Positions 1-8,765 of a DNA stretch of 64,000 bases are shown piece after piece (the stretch's first letter is position 1; every line of letters starts with the position of its first letter). The DNA comes from Leucobacter denitrificans (GTDB lineage Bacteria; Actinomycetota; Actinomycetes; Actinomycetales; Microbacteriaceae). The DNA lies in NCBI RefSeq assembly GCF_014396385.1, contig NZ_CP060716.1:682001-746000 (forward strand), in the 5' to 3' direction. Position numbers and translations under genes: made by a program. The notes below the pieces were generated by a model. It was given only the letters and a program-made list of their open reading frames with translations, searched no databases and was not told the DNA's origin.

Positions 1-311
1 CGTTCAATGAGATCGTCGGGAAGGTCGTCGATTCACTGATCACCCCGATCGTCGGCATGTTCTTCGCGGCCGATTCGCTCGACACCGCGCTGCTCATCGG
101 CTTGCCGGGTGGCGGCACGATCGCGCTCGGTGCGGTCATTGGTGCGATCATCAACTTCGTCATCGTTGCGGCGGTCGTCTACTTCGCGTTCGTGCTGCCA
201 ATGAACAAGCTTCGCAAGCCGACCGAAGAAGAACCAGCGGTGCTCACCGAGCAAGAGCTGCTCACCGAAATTCGCGACCTGCTTGCGTCGCAGCAGAACG
301 CTCAGCGGTAA
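1..311 (+). CDS. mscL: Large-conductance mechanosensitive channel MscL, 5' end outside window
   Basis: The frame is open from base 3 and lacks only the N-terminus. The visible part holds the end of TM1 (NEIVGKVVDSLITPIVG), the periplasmic loop, TM2 (AVIGAIINFVIVAAVVYF) and the cytoplasmic tail (MNKLRKPTEEE, then a short helix LLTEIRDLLASQ). This is the standard MscL C-terminal layout. The family forms a homopentameric inner-membrane pore that opens under membrane tension to release solutes on hypo-osmotic shock. The downstream helicase gene is convergent, with 17 bp between the two stops. Confidence 0.93.
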   Translation, partial: FNEIVGKVVDSLITPIVGMFFAADSLDTALLIGLPGGGTIALGAVIGAIINFVIVAAVVYFAFVLPMNKLRKPTEEEPAVLTEQELLTEIRDLLASQQNAQR

Positions 312-328
312 GTTGCTGCTCCCTGCGC

Positions 329-2911
329 TTATTGTTGCCGTAGCCGCCGGTTGGTGAGCGCAGTGGCTTGCGCGCTCCACGGATCTTCGGGCCACGGGTG
401 CTTCGGGTAGCGTCCGCGCATTTCCTTGCGCACCTGTGCGTACGGGCCGTTCCAGAACGACGCGAGGTCTGAGGTCACCGCGAGCGGGCCGCGGCCCGGC
501 GAGAGCAGGTGAAATTGGATCGGCACCCTGCCATCCACGAGCCTCGGCGATTCGGCGAGCCCGAAGAGCTCCTGAAGCTTAGCCGCGACGACGGGGCCCG
601 TGTGTTCCGCGGTGTCTGTCTCGTAGTTAATGCGCGCGGATCCACCCGACGGTAGCCGGAGCCGCTCGGGAGCGAGCTCGTCGAGCCTGGCCGCTTCTGG
701 CCACGGCAGCAGCCGCCGCAGGGCACTCGTCACGTCGATGCCGTGAAGAGAAGCGTCGGCCCGAAGGGTGCGCAGGTCGGGGCCGAGCCAGTCCTCGAGC
801 GAATCGAGCAGCGCTGAGTCGCTAACGTCGGGCCATGGCTCGCCGACTTCGCGGTGGATCAGCGCGAGCCGCCCCCGCAGCGACAGTGCCGAGTCTGACC
901 ACCTGAGGGCCGCGAGAGCTTCCTCGCGCAGGTGCGCTGCGATCGCGGGGCCGGTGTCTGTATCGCGCGGAGTGACGGGGGTATCTGAGAGCGGGATCGC
1001 TCCAAGGCTCCGTCGTTCGCGTACTCGCACACGGCCGCTCTCGATCCGCGCATCGCGGGTGTGAGCGACGAGCGACCCAGCAATGTGGATCGCCTGCTCT
1101 TCACCAAGCGGTGCGGCGAGCCTGATCACCGCACCCGTACCGTCTGCAGAACGGCCCTCGGCGCGTTGCACCTCGTATACAGCGATCCACTCACTGCCCT
1201 GTAAGGAACTGCCTTCTGGGATCGCGGCCCGCGTGCCGCTCGCGAACAGGTACGCGCGACCCGAGGAGTTGACGCGTCGCGCGATCCACTCGGGCCTCGC
1301 GAGCGCAACGACGGTGCCTACTGCGTCGGTGGTGGCAGTGGTAAGTGTGGTGGATCCGGTTCTTTCATCACCCTCAACCGCTTCTCGGGCGAGCCGTTCA
1401 AGACGCCGTGCCTCGTGCTGCCACCGCTTGGCACCCGGCGCTCGCCCAGTGCGCAATTGCCTGAGCAGTCCGACGAGGTCTGCATCTGACGCCCGGTGGT
1501 CGTCGGAACACGCCGCAACAACCTCGGCCGAGAGCTGCGCATCACCGAGTTCGGTTGCGCCTGAGAGCAGCGCGCGGGCGTCTCTCACTCCGGTCGGCAG
1601 GCGAGATACCTTCGTTCCCTGGGGCGTGATGCGGCCGCTGCCATCGACCAGGTCGAGCGACTTCAGCACACCTTCTGCGCGATCCATCGCGCCTGTAGGA
1701 GGCATGGTGAGCAGCGAGAGACCGCGCCCGCCTGGCGCGCCCCAGGCGGCGAGCACGAGTGCAGCGTCGAGCAGATCGGCCGACAGAATCTCAGGGGGCG
1801 CCTCAGCGGGCATGCGGGCAAAGTCAGCTTCGCTGTAAGCGCGAACGGTTCGCCCGGGCCCCTGCCTGGCCGCACGGCCGGCGCGCTGTTCGGCACTCGA
1901 CCGCGACGCGCTCACCGTGACCAGACCGGTCATGTCGCGAGCAGCGTCGCGCCGCACCTCCCGCGACAGGCCGGAGTCGATCACGAGCCGAACTCCGGGC
2001 ACGGTGAGCGCGCTCTCGGCGAGTGAGGTGCTCACGACAATGCGGTGAGGTTGATCCTTTAATCTGCCACGCACAGCGCGATCTTGCTCTTTCGATGAGA
2101 TGCGCCCGTGGAGCGGGAGCACATCGACCGATCCACCACGCGCCCTGAGCAGTCGTACGACCTCGTCAACCTCGCGTGCGCCTGGTACGAACACGAGTGC
2201 GTCACTTTCGTTGTCGCTGTGAGCCTGAGCCTGGGCCTGAGCCTGAGCCGCGAGGGTGACGTCTGCAAGGTGCGAGAGGTACTCCCGGGTTACGCCGCGC
2301 TGGTCGAGGCGCGCCCCAGCAAAGGGCTCGTAGTCGATCTGCAACGGGTGGAGCACCGACGGAACGTATACGATCTCGCTGCCACCCAGCAGCTCGGCGA
2401 CGGCCTGAGCGTTGAGTGTCGCCGACATTGCGGTGAGGGTGAGGTCGTCGCGCAGCGTGCGCAGTTCTGCGAGCATGCCGAGCAGCAGGTCGTTGTCTAC
2501 GGATCGCTCGTGCACCTCGTCGAGCACGACCGCTGCGATGCCCTCGAGTCCCGGATCAGAGAGGAGCCTGCGTATGAGCACACCGGGCGTCACGACCTCG
2601 ATGCGGGTACGTGCGCTGACCCGCCGCTCGCCACGGAAAGTGAACCCGACGCGTTCGCCGAGCTCACTGCCGTCGAGCTGGGCGAGGCGCGACGCTGCTG
2701 CGCGAACCGCGACGCGTCGGGGCTGGGTAAGAATGATCCGCTGCCCCACAACGTTTGCGACGAGTGGCGGAACGAACGTCGTCTTACCGGTGCCGGGCGG
2801 CGCGGTCACCACCATCGCACCCGTACGCGCCGCGCGTTCGAGTTGGGCTTGCGACCTCGCGACCGGGAGGCCCGCGCCTATCTTCGACAGATCGAAGGTG
2901 TGCTGATCCAC
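329..2911 (-). CDS. hrpB: ATP-dependent helicase HrpB (DEAH/RHA-type)
   Basis: 860 residues, usual for HrpB. Walker A (PPGTGKTT) lies near residues 38-45, the DEVH box at 131-134 and motif VI (EQRAGRAARQGPG) near 340. A glutamine-rich stretch (AQAQAQAQA) sits between the two RecA-like domains. The C-terminal third matches the HrpB-specific extension, with the end pattern PVQFHLLSPGRGPLAVTSDLASFW in variant form. HrpB proteins are superfamily 2 helicases of poorly known substrate. The ATG is 16 bp after the stop of the M20 peptidase gene on the same strand, so the two are probably co-transcribed. Confidence 0.93.
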   Translation of the reverse strand: MDQHTFDLSKIGAGLPVARSQAQLERAARTGAMVVTAPPGTGKTTFVPPLVANVVGQRIILTQPRRVAVRAAASRLAQLDGSELGERVGFTFRGERRVSARTRIEVVTPGVLIRRLLSDPGLEGIAAVVLDEVHERSVDNDLLLGMLAELRTLRDDLTLTAMSATLNAQAVAELLGGSEIVYVPSVLHPLQIDYEPFAGARLDQRGVTREYLSHLADVTLAAQAQAQAQAHSDNESDALVFVPGAREVDEVVRLLRARGGSVDVLPLHGRISSKEQDRAVRGRLKDQPHRIVVSTSLAESALTVPGVRLVIDSGLSREVRRDAARDMTGLVTVSASRSSAEQRAGRAARQGPGRTVRAYSEADFARMPAEAPPEILSADLLDAALVLAAWGAPGGRGLSLLTMPPTGAMDRAEGVLKSLDLVDGSGRITPQGTKVSRLPTGVRDARALLSGATELGDAQLSAEVVAACSDDHRASDADLVGLLRQLRTGRAPGAKRWQHEARRLERLAREAVEGDERTGSTTLTTATTDAVGTVVALARPEWIARRVNSSGRAYLFASGTRAAIPEGSSLQGSEWIAVYEVQRAEGRSADGTGAVIRLAAPLGEEQAIHIAGSLVAHTRDARIESGRVRVRERRSLGAIPLSDTPVTPRDTDTGPAIAAHLREEALAALRWSDSALSLRGRLALIHREVGEPWPDVSDSALLDSLEDWLGPDLRTLRADASLHGIDVTSALRRLLPWPEAARLDELAPERLRLPSGGSARINYETDTAEHTGPVVAAKLQELFGLAESPRLVDGRVPIQFHLLSPGRGPLAVTSDLASFWNGPYAQVRKEMRGRYPKHPWPEDPWSAQATALTNRRLRQQ

Positions 2912-2927
2912 TGCGAATGCGCCCGCG

Positions 2928-4328
2928 CTATTCGCTCGCGTTCATGCGGGCGAGGAAGATCGCTTCAGCGGCAAGCGCCTTCTTGTAAGACCCGAGGTGC
3001 AGGGACTCGTTGGGGCTGTGGGCGCGCGAGTCTGGATCCTCGACACCCGTGACGAGAATCTCGGCCTTCGGAAACTCCTGCACGAGTTCGGCGATGAACG
3101 GAATCGATCCACCGATGCCCATGTCGACCGGGGCTTTCTCGAAGCCGGCAGCCATCGCCTCACGCATGTGCGCGACCGCAGGGCCCGTGGTATCGACGAG
3201 GAACGGCTGCCCCAGGCCCACGTCGTCGATGGTGAGCCGCGCGCCAAACGGTGCGTGCGCGTGGAGGTGCGCCGAGAGCGCCTCGAAGAACTCGTTCGGG
3301 TCTTGGCCCGGTGCCACGCGCGCGGAAATGCGCACGGTGACGCTCGGGGTGAGTGTGTTCGACGCGTTCGCGATGCTCGGCGCGTCGATGCCGGTGACGG
3401 TGATTGCGGGTTGCGCCCAGATGCGCGAGAGGATCGCCCCGCGCCCAATCGTCGACACTCCGTCGAGAAGACCCGACTCTTCCCTGAGACGCTCTTCGCT
3501 GTACTCGGGTGTTTCGATGTCGGCGCTCGTGAGCCCTTCGACGGCGACCGAGCCATCTTCGTTCCAGAGCGTGTCGAGGAGCTTGATGGTCGCAAGCATG
3601 GCATCGGGCAGCGCGCCACCGAACATGCCCGAGTGCGTGGCGTGTGCCATGGTGTCGACCCGAAGGTTGAACGCGCAGGCGCCGCGGAGCGCGACGGTGA
3701 GCGCAGGTGTGTCGACGTCCCAGTTACCCGAGTCGGCAACGATGATGGCGTCGGCCGCGAGCAACTCTTTGTTCTCACGAAGGAAGTTACCGAATGACTG
3801 CGACGCCCACTCCTCCTCGCCCTCGATGAACACGGCGAGCCCGAGGTCGAAGTCTGAACCCGCGACTGCGGCGAGCGCGCGCACTGCAGTCACGTGCGCC
3901 ATGACGCCGGCTTTGTCGTCGGCTGCGCCTCGCGCAAAGAGTCGGTCGCCTACCCGGGTGGGTTCGAACGGCGGCGTGTCCCACTCATCGTCGTTGCCCG
4001 GGGGTTGCGCGTCGTGGTGCGCGTAGAGCAGTACGGTTGGTGCGCCGTTTTTCGGTGCGCGTCGCGCGATGACGGCGGGGTGACCAAGCTCCGGATCCGC
4101 CATGTCTTCTTGCCCGTCGATGGGCGCGCGACGCACCTCAACCAGGTCGAAGACCCCGGTGGATCGCATGAGCTCAGCAACCCGCTCGGCGCTCGTGTGC
4201 AGGTGCGCTGGATCGAATGCGGGCCACGAGACAGATGGGATGCGCACAAGCTCGCAAAGCTCGTTGATGGTGCTCTCAAACTGTGTGTCGATGTGCTGTC
4301 GAATCGCGGTCTCGCGTGCGTCGCTCAT
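2928..4328 (-). CDS. M20-family metallopeptidase (dipeptidase-like)
   Basis: 466 residues. Metal-binding and catalytic landmarks of family M20 are in order: LLYAHHDAQP (first metal His), GAADDKAG (bridging Asp), EGEEEW (general base and metal Glu pair) and RAHSPNESL near the C-terminus (last metal His). A dimerisation domain lies between residues about 215 and 330. Members hydrolyse dipeptides or remove C-terminal residues in the cytoplasm using two zinc ions. The annotated subgroup (dipeptidase against carboxypeptidase G2-like) cannot be fixed from motifs. It sits directly upstream of the hrpB-like gene on the same strand. Confidence 0.9.
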   Translation of the reverse strand: MSDARETAIRQHIDTQFESTINELCELVRIPSVSWPAFDPAHLHTSAERVAELMRSTGVFDLVEVRRAPIDGQEDMADPELGHPAVIARRAPKNGAPTVLLYAHHDAQPPGNDDEWDTPPFEPTRVGDRLFARGAADDKAGVMAHVTAVRALAAVAGSDFDLGLAVFIEGEEEWASQSFGNFLRENKELLAADAIIVADSGNWDVDTPALTVALRGACAFNLRVDTMAHATHSGMFGGALPDAMLATIKLLDTLWNEDGSVAVEGLTSADIETPEYSEERLREESGLLDGVSTIGRGAILSRIWAQPAITVTGIDAPSIANASNTLTPSVTVRISARVAPGQDPNEFFEALSAHLHAHAPFGARLTIDDVGLGQPFLVDTTGPAVAHMREAMAAGFEKAPVDMGIGGSIPFIAELVQEFPKAEILVTGVEDPDSRAHSPNESLHLGSYKKALAAEAIFLARMNASE

Positions 4329-4417
4329 GTAGTTATATGCCCTCGTAGTTCTCAGGTATCAGAAGAGTCTGACCATAAGTCCTTTTCAATTTCGGCGCAA
4401 CCTGCCAACATAACGAT

Positions 4418-4738
4418 ATGGGCTTTCTTATGTATGGCGGAACTCAAGAATACGAGTTCGAAGACCGCACTCTCGCTCACCTGAAGGTTGCGATCACGAT
4501 CAAGCTGCGTCGCCAGGAGAGCTTTCTCATGAGCTGGACGAATCCGGCGGAGAAAGGCGGTGGCCGCGTTTCGATCTGGCTCACCCCAAATGTTCCGCTC
4601 ACGTTCCGTTTTAACGGAAGCCGGCCACCACAACTCGATAAGACGTGGCTCGCAGTATTGAATGAGCTCTCAAACACACCAAGGGGTCTCGTCGTCATTA
4701 CCGAAGACGAGGCTCGACGGCACGCTGCAGAGAATTAG
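4418..4738 (+). CDS. Small DUF7882-like protein, copy 1
   Basis: 106 residues. It begins MGFLMYGGTQEYEFEDRTLAHLKVAI and has a conserved tryptophan and basic centre (KLRRQESFLMSW, then SIWLTPNVPLTFRF). It is clearly paralogous to the next gene and to the minus-strand gene at 16756: all share M-G-x-L-x-Y-G, D-x-T-L-x-H-L and an R/G-L-V-I type C-terminus. I recall the family as common in Microbacteriaceae, mostly of unknown function and sometimes wrongly labelled ATP-dependent DNA ligase. No catalytic motif is visible. The gap to copy 2 is only 9 bp, so the pair is an operon and a tandem duplication. Confidence 0.85.
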   Translation: MGFLMYGGTQEYEFEDRTLAHLKVAITIKLRRQESFLMSWTNPAEKGGGRVSIWLTPNVPLTFRFNGSRPPQLDKTWLAVLNELSNTPRGLVVITEDEARRHAAEN

Positions 4739-4747
4739 GAGATCATC

Positions 4748-5062
4748 ATGGGCCACCTGCACTACGGCGGTCTCGAGTCATTCGAGTTTGACGATTACAC
4801 GCTCTCTCACCTGAGAACGGTGATCCTCGGGAAGATGGGGCTGCAGGAGAGTCTTGTGTTTACGTGGACGGATGGCTCACAGCAGCACAGTATTTGGGTT
4901 CATCCGGCGGTTCCGATCCACTTCGAGTTTGATGATGTGGAAGTTCCTGACATCGATCCCGAGTGGCTCGAGCACCTGCTTTCGCTCGCGAATTCGCCAG
5001 CGGGCCTGCGCGTGGGCAAGCGCCAGGAGGATTCGGCTGCCAAGCAGCCCGCAACGGAGTGA
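4748..5062 (+). CDS. Small DUF7882-like protein, copy 2
   Basis: 104 residues, starting MGHLHYGGLESFEFDDYTLSHL. It aligns end to end with copy 1 nine bases upstream, including a W-x-HP-x-VPIHFEF segment matching the W-LTPNVPLTFRF of copy 1. The C-terminal ~12 residues (KRQEDSAAKQPATE) are charged and unlike copy 1. AGGAG (4738-4742) lies 5 nt before the ATG. Function unknown. The gene converges on the SDR gene, with 12 bp between stops. Confidence 0.85.
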   Translation: MGHLHYGGLESFEFDDYTLSHLRTVILGKMGLQESLVFTWTDGSQQHSIWVHPAVPIHFEFDDVEVPDIDPEWLEHLLSLANSPAGLRVGKRQEDSAAKQPATE

Positions 5063-5074
5063 CCCCGGCGGAAC

Positions 5075-5953
5075 TCAGAGGTGCTTGCCGCCCGTAACTG
5101 GCACCACCGCACCCGACACGTACGACGCGTCCTCCGAGGCGAGGTACACGTACGCTCCAGCGAGCTCGGCGGGCTGCCCTGGTCGACCAAGCGGGGTGTC
5201 TTCGCCGAAATGCTGCTGCTTCTCGTCCCACCCGGTACCCGGAATTAGCGGCGTCCAGATCGGGCCCGGCGCGACCGCGTTGACCCGCACACCGCGCTTG
5301 CCCTGCTCTTCGGCGAGCGCCCGCGTGAACCCCATGAGCGCCGACTTTGTCATGGCGTAGTCGAGTAGGTCGGGGCTCGGATCGAACGACTGGATCGATG
5401 CGGTCACGATGACAGACGAGCCCGGTTCGAGGTTCGGGGCAGCCTCGCGCATCATGAGCAGTGGTGCGACAAGGTTCGTCTCGAACACCTCGAGTATCGA
5501 CTCGCGTGAGATCGCTGCGTTCTTGTCGCGCTTGTGCTGAATGCCCGCGTTGAGCACAAGAATGTCTAGGCCTCCGAGATCCGCCACGGTCTGCTCGATC
5601 ACCCGAACACACTGAGCTTCTTCGCGCAGGTCGCCCGGGAGCAGTACGCACTGCCGACCCGCTTCTTCGACGAGCCTCCGAACGTCCTTCGCGTCTTCCT
5701 GCTCCTCTGGCAGGTACGAAATCGCAACATTGGCGCCCTCTCGCGCATATGCAATTGCGACGGCGCGCCCGATACCGGAGTCTCCACCGGTGATGAGCGC
5801 ACGGAGGCCCTCAAGGCGCCCTGACCCCTTGTACGTATCTTCGCCGTGGTCGGGTTCTGGCGTCATCTCGTCGGTTTGCCCCGGCTGGGATTGGTGCTGC
5901 TCGGGCAGGGGTGGCTTCGGGTACTTCGAACGTGGATCCTGGTTCGGGGTCAT
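5075..5953 (-). CDS. SDR-family oxidoreductase (YghA/general-stress type)
   Basis: 292 residues. A proline- and glutamine-rich N-terminal tail of ~45 residues precedes the Rossmann fold. Cofactor motif TGGDSGIG lies near residue 55, NAG near 135, and the catalytic Ser and YAMTK (Y-x-x-x-K) near 190 and 205. The tail plus core is the layout of stress-induced SDR proteins such as YghA/GsiB-neighbour dehydrogenases. A strong Shine-Dalgarno site, GAGGAGG, lies 7-8 nt before the ATG. Substrate unknown. The gene follows the DUF7218-like gene on the same strand after a 28-bp gap, and the setting of small stress proteins suggests a stress role by inference. Confidence 0.9.
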   Translation of the reverse strand: MTPNQDPRSKYPKPPLPEQHQSQPGQTDEMTPEPDHGEDTYKGSGRLEGLRALITGGDSGIGRAVAIAYAREGANVAISYLPEEQEDAKDVRRLVEEAGRQCVLLPGDLREEAQCVRVIEQTVADLGGLDILVLNAGIQHKRDKNAAISRESILEVFETNLVAPLLMMREAAPNLEPGSSVIVTASIQSFDPSPDLLDYAMTKSALMGFTRALAEEQGKRGVRVNAVAPGPIWTPLIPGTGWDEKQQHFGEDTPLGRPGQPAELAGAYVYLASEDASYVSGAVVPVTGGKHL

Positions 5954-5981
5954 GGCGTTTCCTCCTCGCGGCTTGGCGGAG

Positions 5982-6239
5982 CTAGTGGTTGCGAAGCTTC
6001 TCGATGAGCTCGACTTTCTTCAGGTCTGAGTACCCGGTAATGTCGAGCTCTTTTGCGCGCTCGCGGAGTTCTTCTACGGTGCGATCCTCGTAGTCCTCGG
6101 CCTCGCCGCCGCGCTCGCCGATCTTCGAGCGGCCCTCTTTCGCGGCCGCGTTCGCAATTCTGGCGGCCTTCTCTTTCGAGGCGCCGTCCTCACGGAGGCT
6201 CTCGTACAGTTCTTCGTCATTGATGCGTGGGTTTGGCAT
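5982..6239 (-). CDS. Small Rho-N/SAP-like charged protein (DUF7218-like)
   Basis: 85 residues. The N-terminal half (NDEELYESLREDGASKEKAARIANAAA) is a charged helical segment. The C-terminal half (TVEELRERAKELDITGYSDLKKVELIEKL) has the helix-turn-helix shape of Rho N-terminal/SAP-like domains, which often bind nucleic acid. A GAGAGGA Shine-Dalgarno-like site lies upstream of the ATG. Proteins of this type are common in actinobacteria and usually lack assigned function. It probably heads an operon with the downstream SDR gene. Confidence 0.82.
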   Translation of the reverse strand: MPNPRINDEELYESLREDGASKEKAARIANAAAKEGRSKIGERGGEAEDYEDRTVEELRERAKELDITGYSDLKKVELIEKLRNH

Positions 6240-6451
6240 GATTGTGCGTCCTCTCGGCTAGACAGCTCAGCTAATGCTCACAACGCTAAGCCGCGAGAAC
6301 CCGACAGACGAGGCCCTCGACGCGAGCGTGCATCGCGGGTATGCTGCCGGGATCTAGCCGTTCGCACTTGCCTTACACACAGGCCTTACACATGCGCCGC
6401 ACCAGGTGCAAGCCTCTGCCGACTAATGCAGGCGCGGCCTAGCTTCGAACC

Positions 6452-6535
6452 ATGAAACTCATGTTTAGCCTCTGGGCTGGAATCGTTCTCGTCGGCTTAA
6501 TTGCGATGTTCGCGATTGTGCTGCTCGGGAGGTGA
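6452..6535 (+). CDS. Possible 27-residue membrane peptide translated just before the DUF6766-like gene
   Basis: A short frame reads MKLMFSLWAGIVLVGLIAMF and ends AIVLLGR. It is a single hydrophobic helix with a basic N-terminal residue, plausible as a one-span membrane peptide. Its stop (TGA, 6533-6535) lies 2 nt before the ATG of the next gene, and its last codons contain that gene's Shine-Dalgarno site. No clear Shine-Dalgarno site is present for the peptide itself, so it may be only a leader frame. Confidence 0.4.
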   Translation: MKLMFSLWAGIVLVGLIAMFAIVLLGR

Positions 6536-6537
6536 CC

Positions 6538-7227
6538 ATGCGCACGCAACAGTCTGGCCGCGTGAAAGACCACGCGCTTTCGCTCGTATTTGCCGCCGCA
6601 TTTATTCTCACGCTCATCGGTCAGTCAATCGCTGGTCTGTTCGATCACAACGAGGATCAGCTCACGCACGGTGGGCCGGTGTCTTCATGGTGGGAGTTCG
6701 TCACGTCGTCAGAGTTCGTGGTCGATGTGGCGGAGAACTGGCAGTCGGAGTACCTGCAGTTCTTTCTGTTCATTCTCGCGACGGTGTGGCTCGTGCAGCG
6801 CGGGTCACCCGAGTCGAAGAAGACCGGCGACGAGGGAGTCGGGAGCGACGAAGATCAGCTCATCGGAGAGCACGCGCGAGACGACTCGCCAGCCTGGGCG
6901 AAGGTTCGCGGGTTTCGCCTGTGGCTCTTCAGCAACTCACTGCTCATCATGATGGGCACGATCTTTGTGCTGTCGTGGTTCGTGCAGGGCCTCGCGGGCA
7001 CGACCGTGACGAACTCGGAGAACGCGCTGCACGGCGAACCGCCGATCTCGTTTGGTGAGTACCTGCTGTCGGCCGATTTCTGGAACCGCACGCTGCAGAA
7101 CTGGCAATCCGAGCTGCTCGCGGTCGGTTCGATGGTGGCGTACTCGATCTTCCTTAGGCAGCGTGGATCGGCGGAGTCAAAACCCGTTGGTGTGCCGCAC
7201 CGGCTGTCAGCGATCGAGTCGGACTAG
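6538..7227 (+). CDS. DUF6766-like membrane protein
   Basis: 229 residues from ATG 6538. GGGAGG (6527-6532) is spaced 5 nt from this ATG, so I prefer it to the in-frame GTG at 6532, which lies inside the Shine-Dalgarno site. The protein is an internal duplication: each half has a hydrophobic span, a HGGP/HGEPP motif with WWEF/FGEY, an N-WQSE motif (ENWQSEYLQ and QNWQSELLA), a second span and a Q-R-GS-x-ESK tail. The halves are joined by an acidic linker (DEGVGSDEDQ). Four membrane helices are expected. Function is unknown. Confidence 0.85.
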   Translation: MRTQQSGRVKDHALSLVFAAAFILTLIGQSIAGLFDHNEDQLTHGGPVSSWWEFVTSSEFVVDVAENWQSEYLQFFLFILATVWLVQRGSPESKKTGDEGVGSDEDQLIGEHARDDSPAWAKVRGFRLWLFSNSLLIMMGTIFVLSWFVQGLAGTTVTNSENALHGEPPISFGEYLLSADFWNRTLQNWQSELLAVGSMVAYSIFLRQRGSAESKPVGVPHRLSAIESD

Positions 7228-7233
7228 ATATCC

Positions 7234-8229
7234 TCACCGATCGGCAAACCCCGGGATCGGATCGGTCGGCACGACGACGACGTCTTGAATCTTCCAGTCA
7301 ATGTCGGCGACTCCCGCGCTCACCTCGCTGAGTTGCTCGAGCGTCACCGAATCTTCTCGCGGCGTCACGAATATCTCGGCGTGGAACACCTGCCCCATGT
7401 CTCGCAGGCGGATCCCGTAGTCCTTGACCCACTCTTTCGATTCGAGGAGCGCAAGAATTTCATCTCGCACCGGGTGCGGATTCTTGTTGTTACAGGTGCG
7501 AGCACGGCGATCGGTCAGGTCTTGTACCGCTGCGGAGCAGTTCTTGTAACCATCCCAAATAATGCCGAGCGAGATGAAAATAGCTGCCGTGCCGTCGAGC
7601 CACCAGAGGCCCAACCCGATTCCCGCCACACCGATGATCGATGCGACGTTGGTTTGCCAGTCGGCCTTCGCCATGTCGGCATCCGCGTACAGCAGCTTGT
7701 TGTGCAGTATCGGCGCGAGCTTCGCCTTCGCTGGTCCGTACATGAAGACTGGGCCCACGATGATCACTACCATGACGGCGATCATCACCCACCCAAACCA
7801 GATGGTCGTGCCGAACAGCTCGATTTCGCCGAGCTTGGTTCGCTTGCCGTCAACGAACCCTTCGATGAGTCCGGTCACCGCGTCGAACGCTAGGATCGCG
7901 CCGACCGCGAGCAGGGCTGCGCCAGCGAGGAGGTGCCCGATCCCCATCGCCCGGTGGTTGCCATAAGGGTGCTCCTTGGAGGGTATGCGCTTCGTAAATA
8001 GCAAGGCGATGAGGAACGAGATCTGCGGGAGGAGCGAAAGCATGTCTTCGATCCACGCTGTCGTCATTGCTTGCGATCCACCGAGCACAAACGACACTGC
8101 CGTGATCGTACAGATGGTGTACCCGATGGTGAAGAATTGCCACTTCACCGCGCTTTTCAGCGCGCGAGCGTGCTTCTTCGGTAGTTCTTCTTTATCGGCT
8201 TGCTGATAGCCTTCACGATTCGTGACCAT
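7234..8229 (-). CDS. Cation diffusion facilitator-like transporter
   Basis: 331 residues with about five or six hydrophobic spans. The segment KEHPYGNHRAMGIG (near residue 95) matches the CDF loop with the HPYG signature. A second polar segment, ADADMAKADWQTNVAS (near 190), matches the D-x-x-x-D/H-x-x-D region of the later helix. A C-terminal cytoplasmic domain of ~90 residues (VRDEILALLESK...VFHAEIFVTP) resembles the dimerisation domain. CDF proteins export divalent metals by proton antiport, and the metal here is not predictable. The gene converges on the DUF6766-like gene with 6 bp between stops. Confidence 0.83.
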   Translation of the reverse strand: MVTNREGYQQADKEELPKKHARALKSAVKWQFFTIGYTICTITAVSFVLGGSQAMTTAWIEDMLSLLPQISFLIALLFTKRIPSKEHPYGNHRAMGIGHLLAGAALLAVGAILAFDAVTGLIEGFVDGKRTKLGEIELFGTTIWFGWVMIAVMVVIIVGPVFMYGPAKAKLAPILHNKLLYADADMAKADWQTNVASIIGVAGIGLGLWWLDGTAAIFISLGIIWDGYKNCSAAVQDLTDRRARTCNNKNPHPVRDEILALLESKEWVKDYGIRLRDMGQVFHAEIFVTPREDSVTLEQLSEVSAGVADIDWKIQDVVVVPTDPIPGFADR

Positions 8230-8450
8230 GACGATGAGTATCGGCCGCGGTGCCCGGCGGCGTCATCCCCTTGACAGTGGGAGGTGCGGGGTTCACTAGA
8301 TGCCTCCGACTACCGTTCACTACCGCATCAATAACTTCGTTCGCAAGCCCCTAGCTGGCGGGGCGCGGGTCGTTCTACCGTCGTACTCATCAAGTCACTT
8401 CTGACCTGATGCCTGGGCGAAGATCGCTCAGCGACGAAAGGAGCAAGATC

Positions 8451-8720
8451 ATGGGCTTCATTGCATTTCTGATTCTCGGTCTCATCGCGGGCGCAATCGC
8501 CAAAGCAATTCTGCCGGGACGCCAAGGCGGCGGATGGTTTGTCACACTCCTACTCGGTGTCATTGGCGCCATGCTCGGCGGCTGGCTAGGTGGCCTGCTT
8601 TTCGACGCGAACCTCGAAGAGTTCTGGTCGCTTCAATCCTGGGCACTCGCAATTGGCGGATCGATCATCGTGCTTCTCATCTACGGCCTGATCTTCGGCC
8701 GTAAGCGCGCAACAGATTGA
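8451..8720 (+). CDS. GlsB/YeaQ/YmgE-family stress membrane protein
   Basis: 89 residues from ATG 8451. The start was chosen because AAAGGAG (8437-8443) precedes it by 7 nt. The family pattern is plain: FIAFLILGLIAGAIAKAILPG, then a glycine-rich second span (GVIGAMLGGWLGGLLF) and a third span (SIIVLLIYGLIFGRKR). These transglycosylase-associated-type small membrane proteins are induced by envelope or general stress. It is followed after 45 bp by a small acidic gene on the same strand. Confidence 0.9.
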   Translation: MGFIAFLILGLIAGAIAKAILPGRQGGGWFVTLLLGVIGAMLGGWLGGLLFDANLEEFWSLQSWALAIGGSIIVLLIYGLIFGRKRATD

Positions 8721-8765
8721 GCAAGGCCGACTAGGCGCAACAATCTACAAAGGGAGTGAACACGT

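Noticed and set aside
33..395. Minus-strand frame of 120 codons over the mscL end
   Set aside because: Arg/Asp/His-rich shadow of mscL and hrpB with no domain; mscL fits the strand.
2108..3052. Plus-strand frame of 314 codons across hrpB
   Set aside because: Antisense of a clear helicase gene; composition is typical of an antisense shadow in GC-rich DNA.
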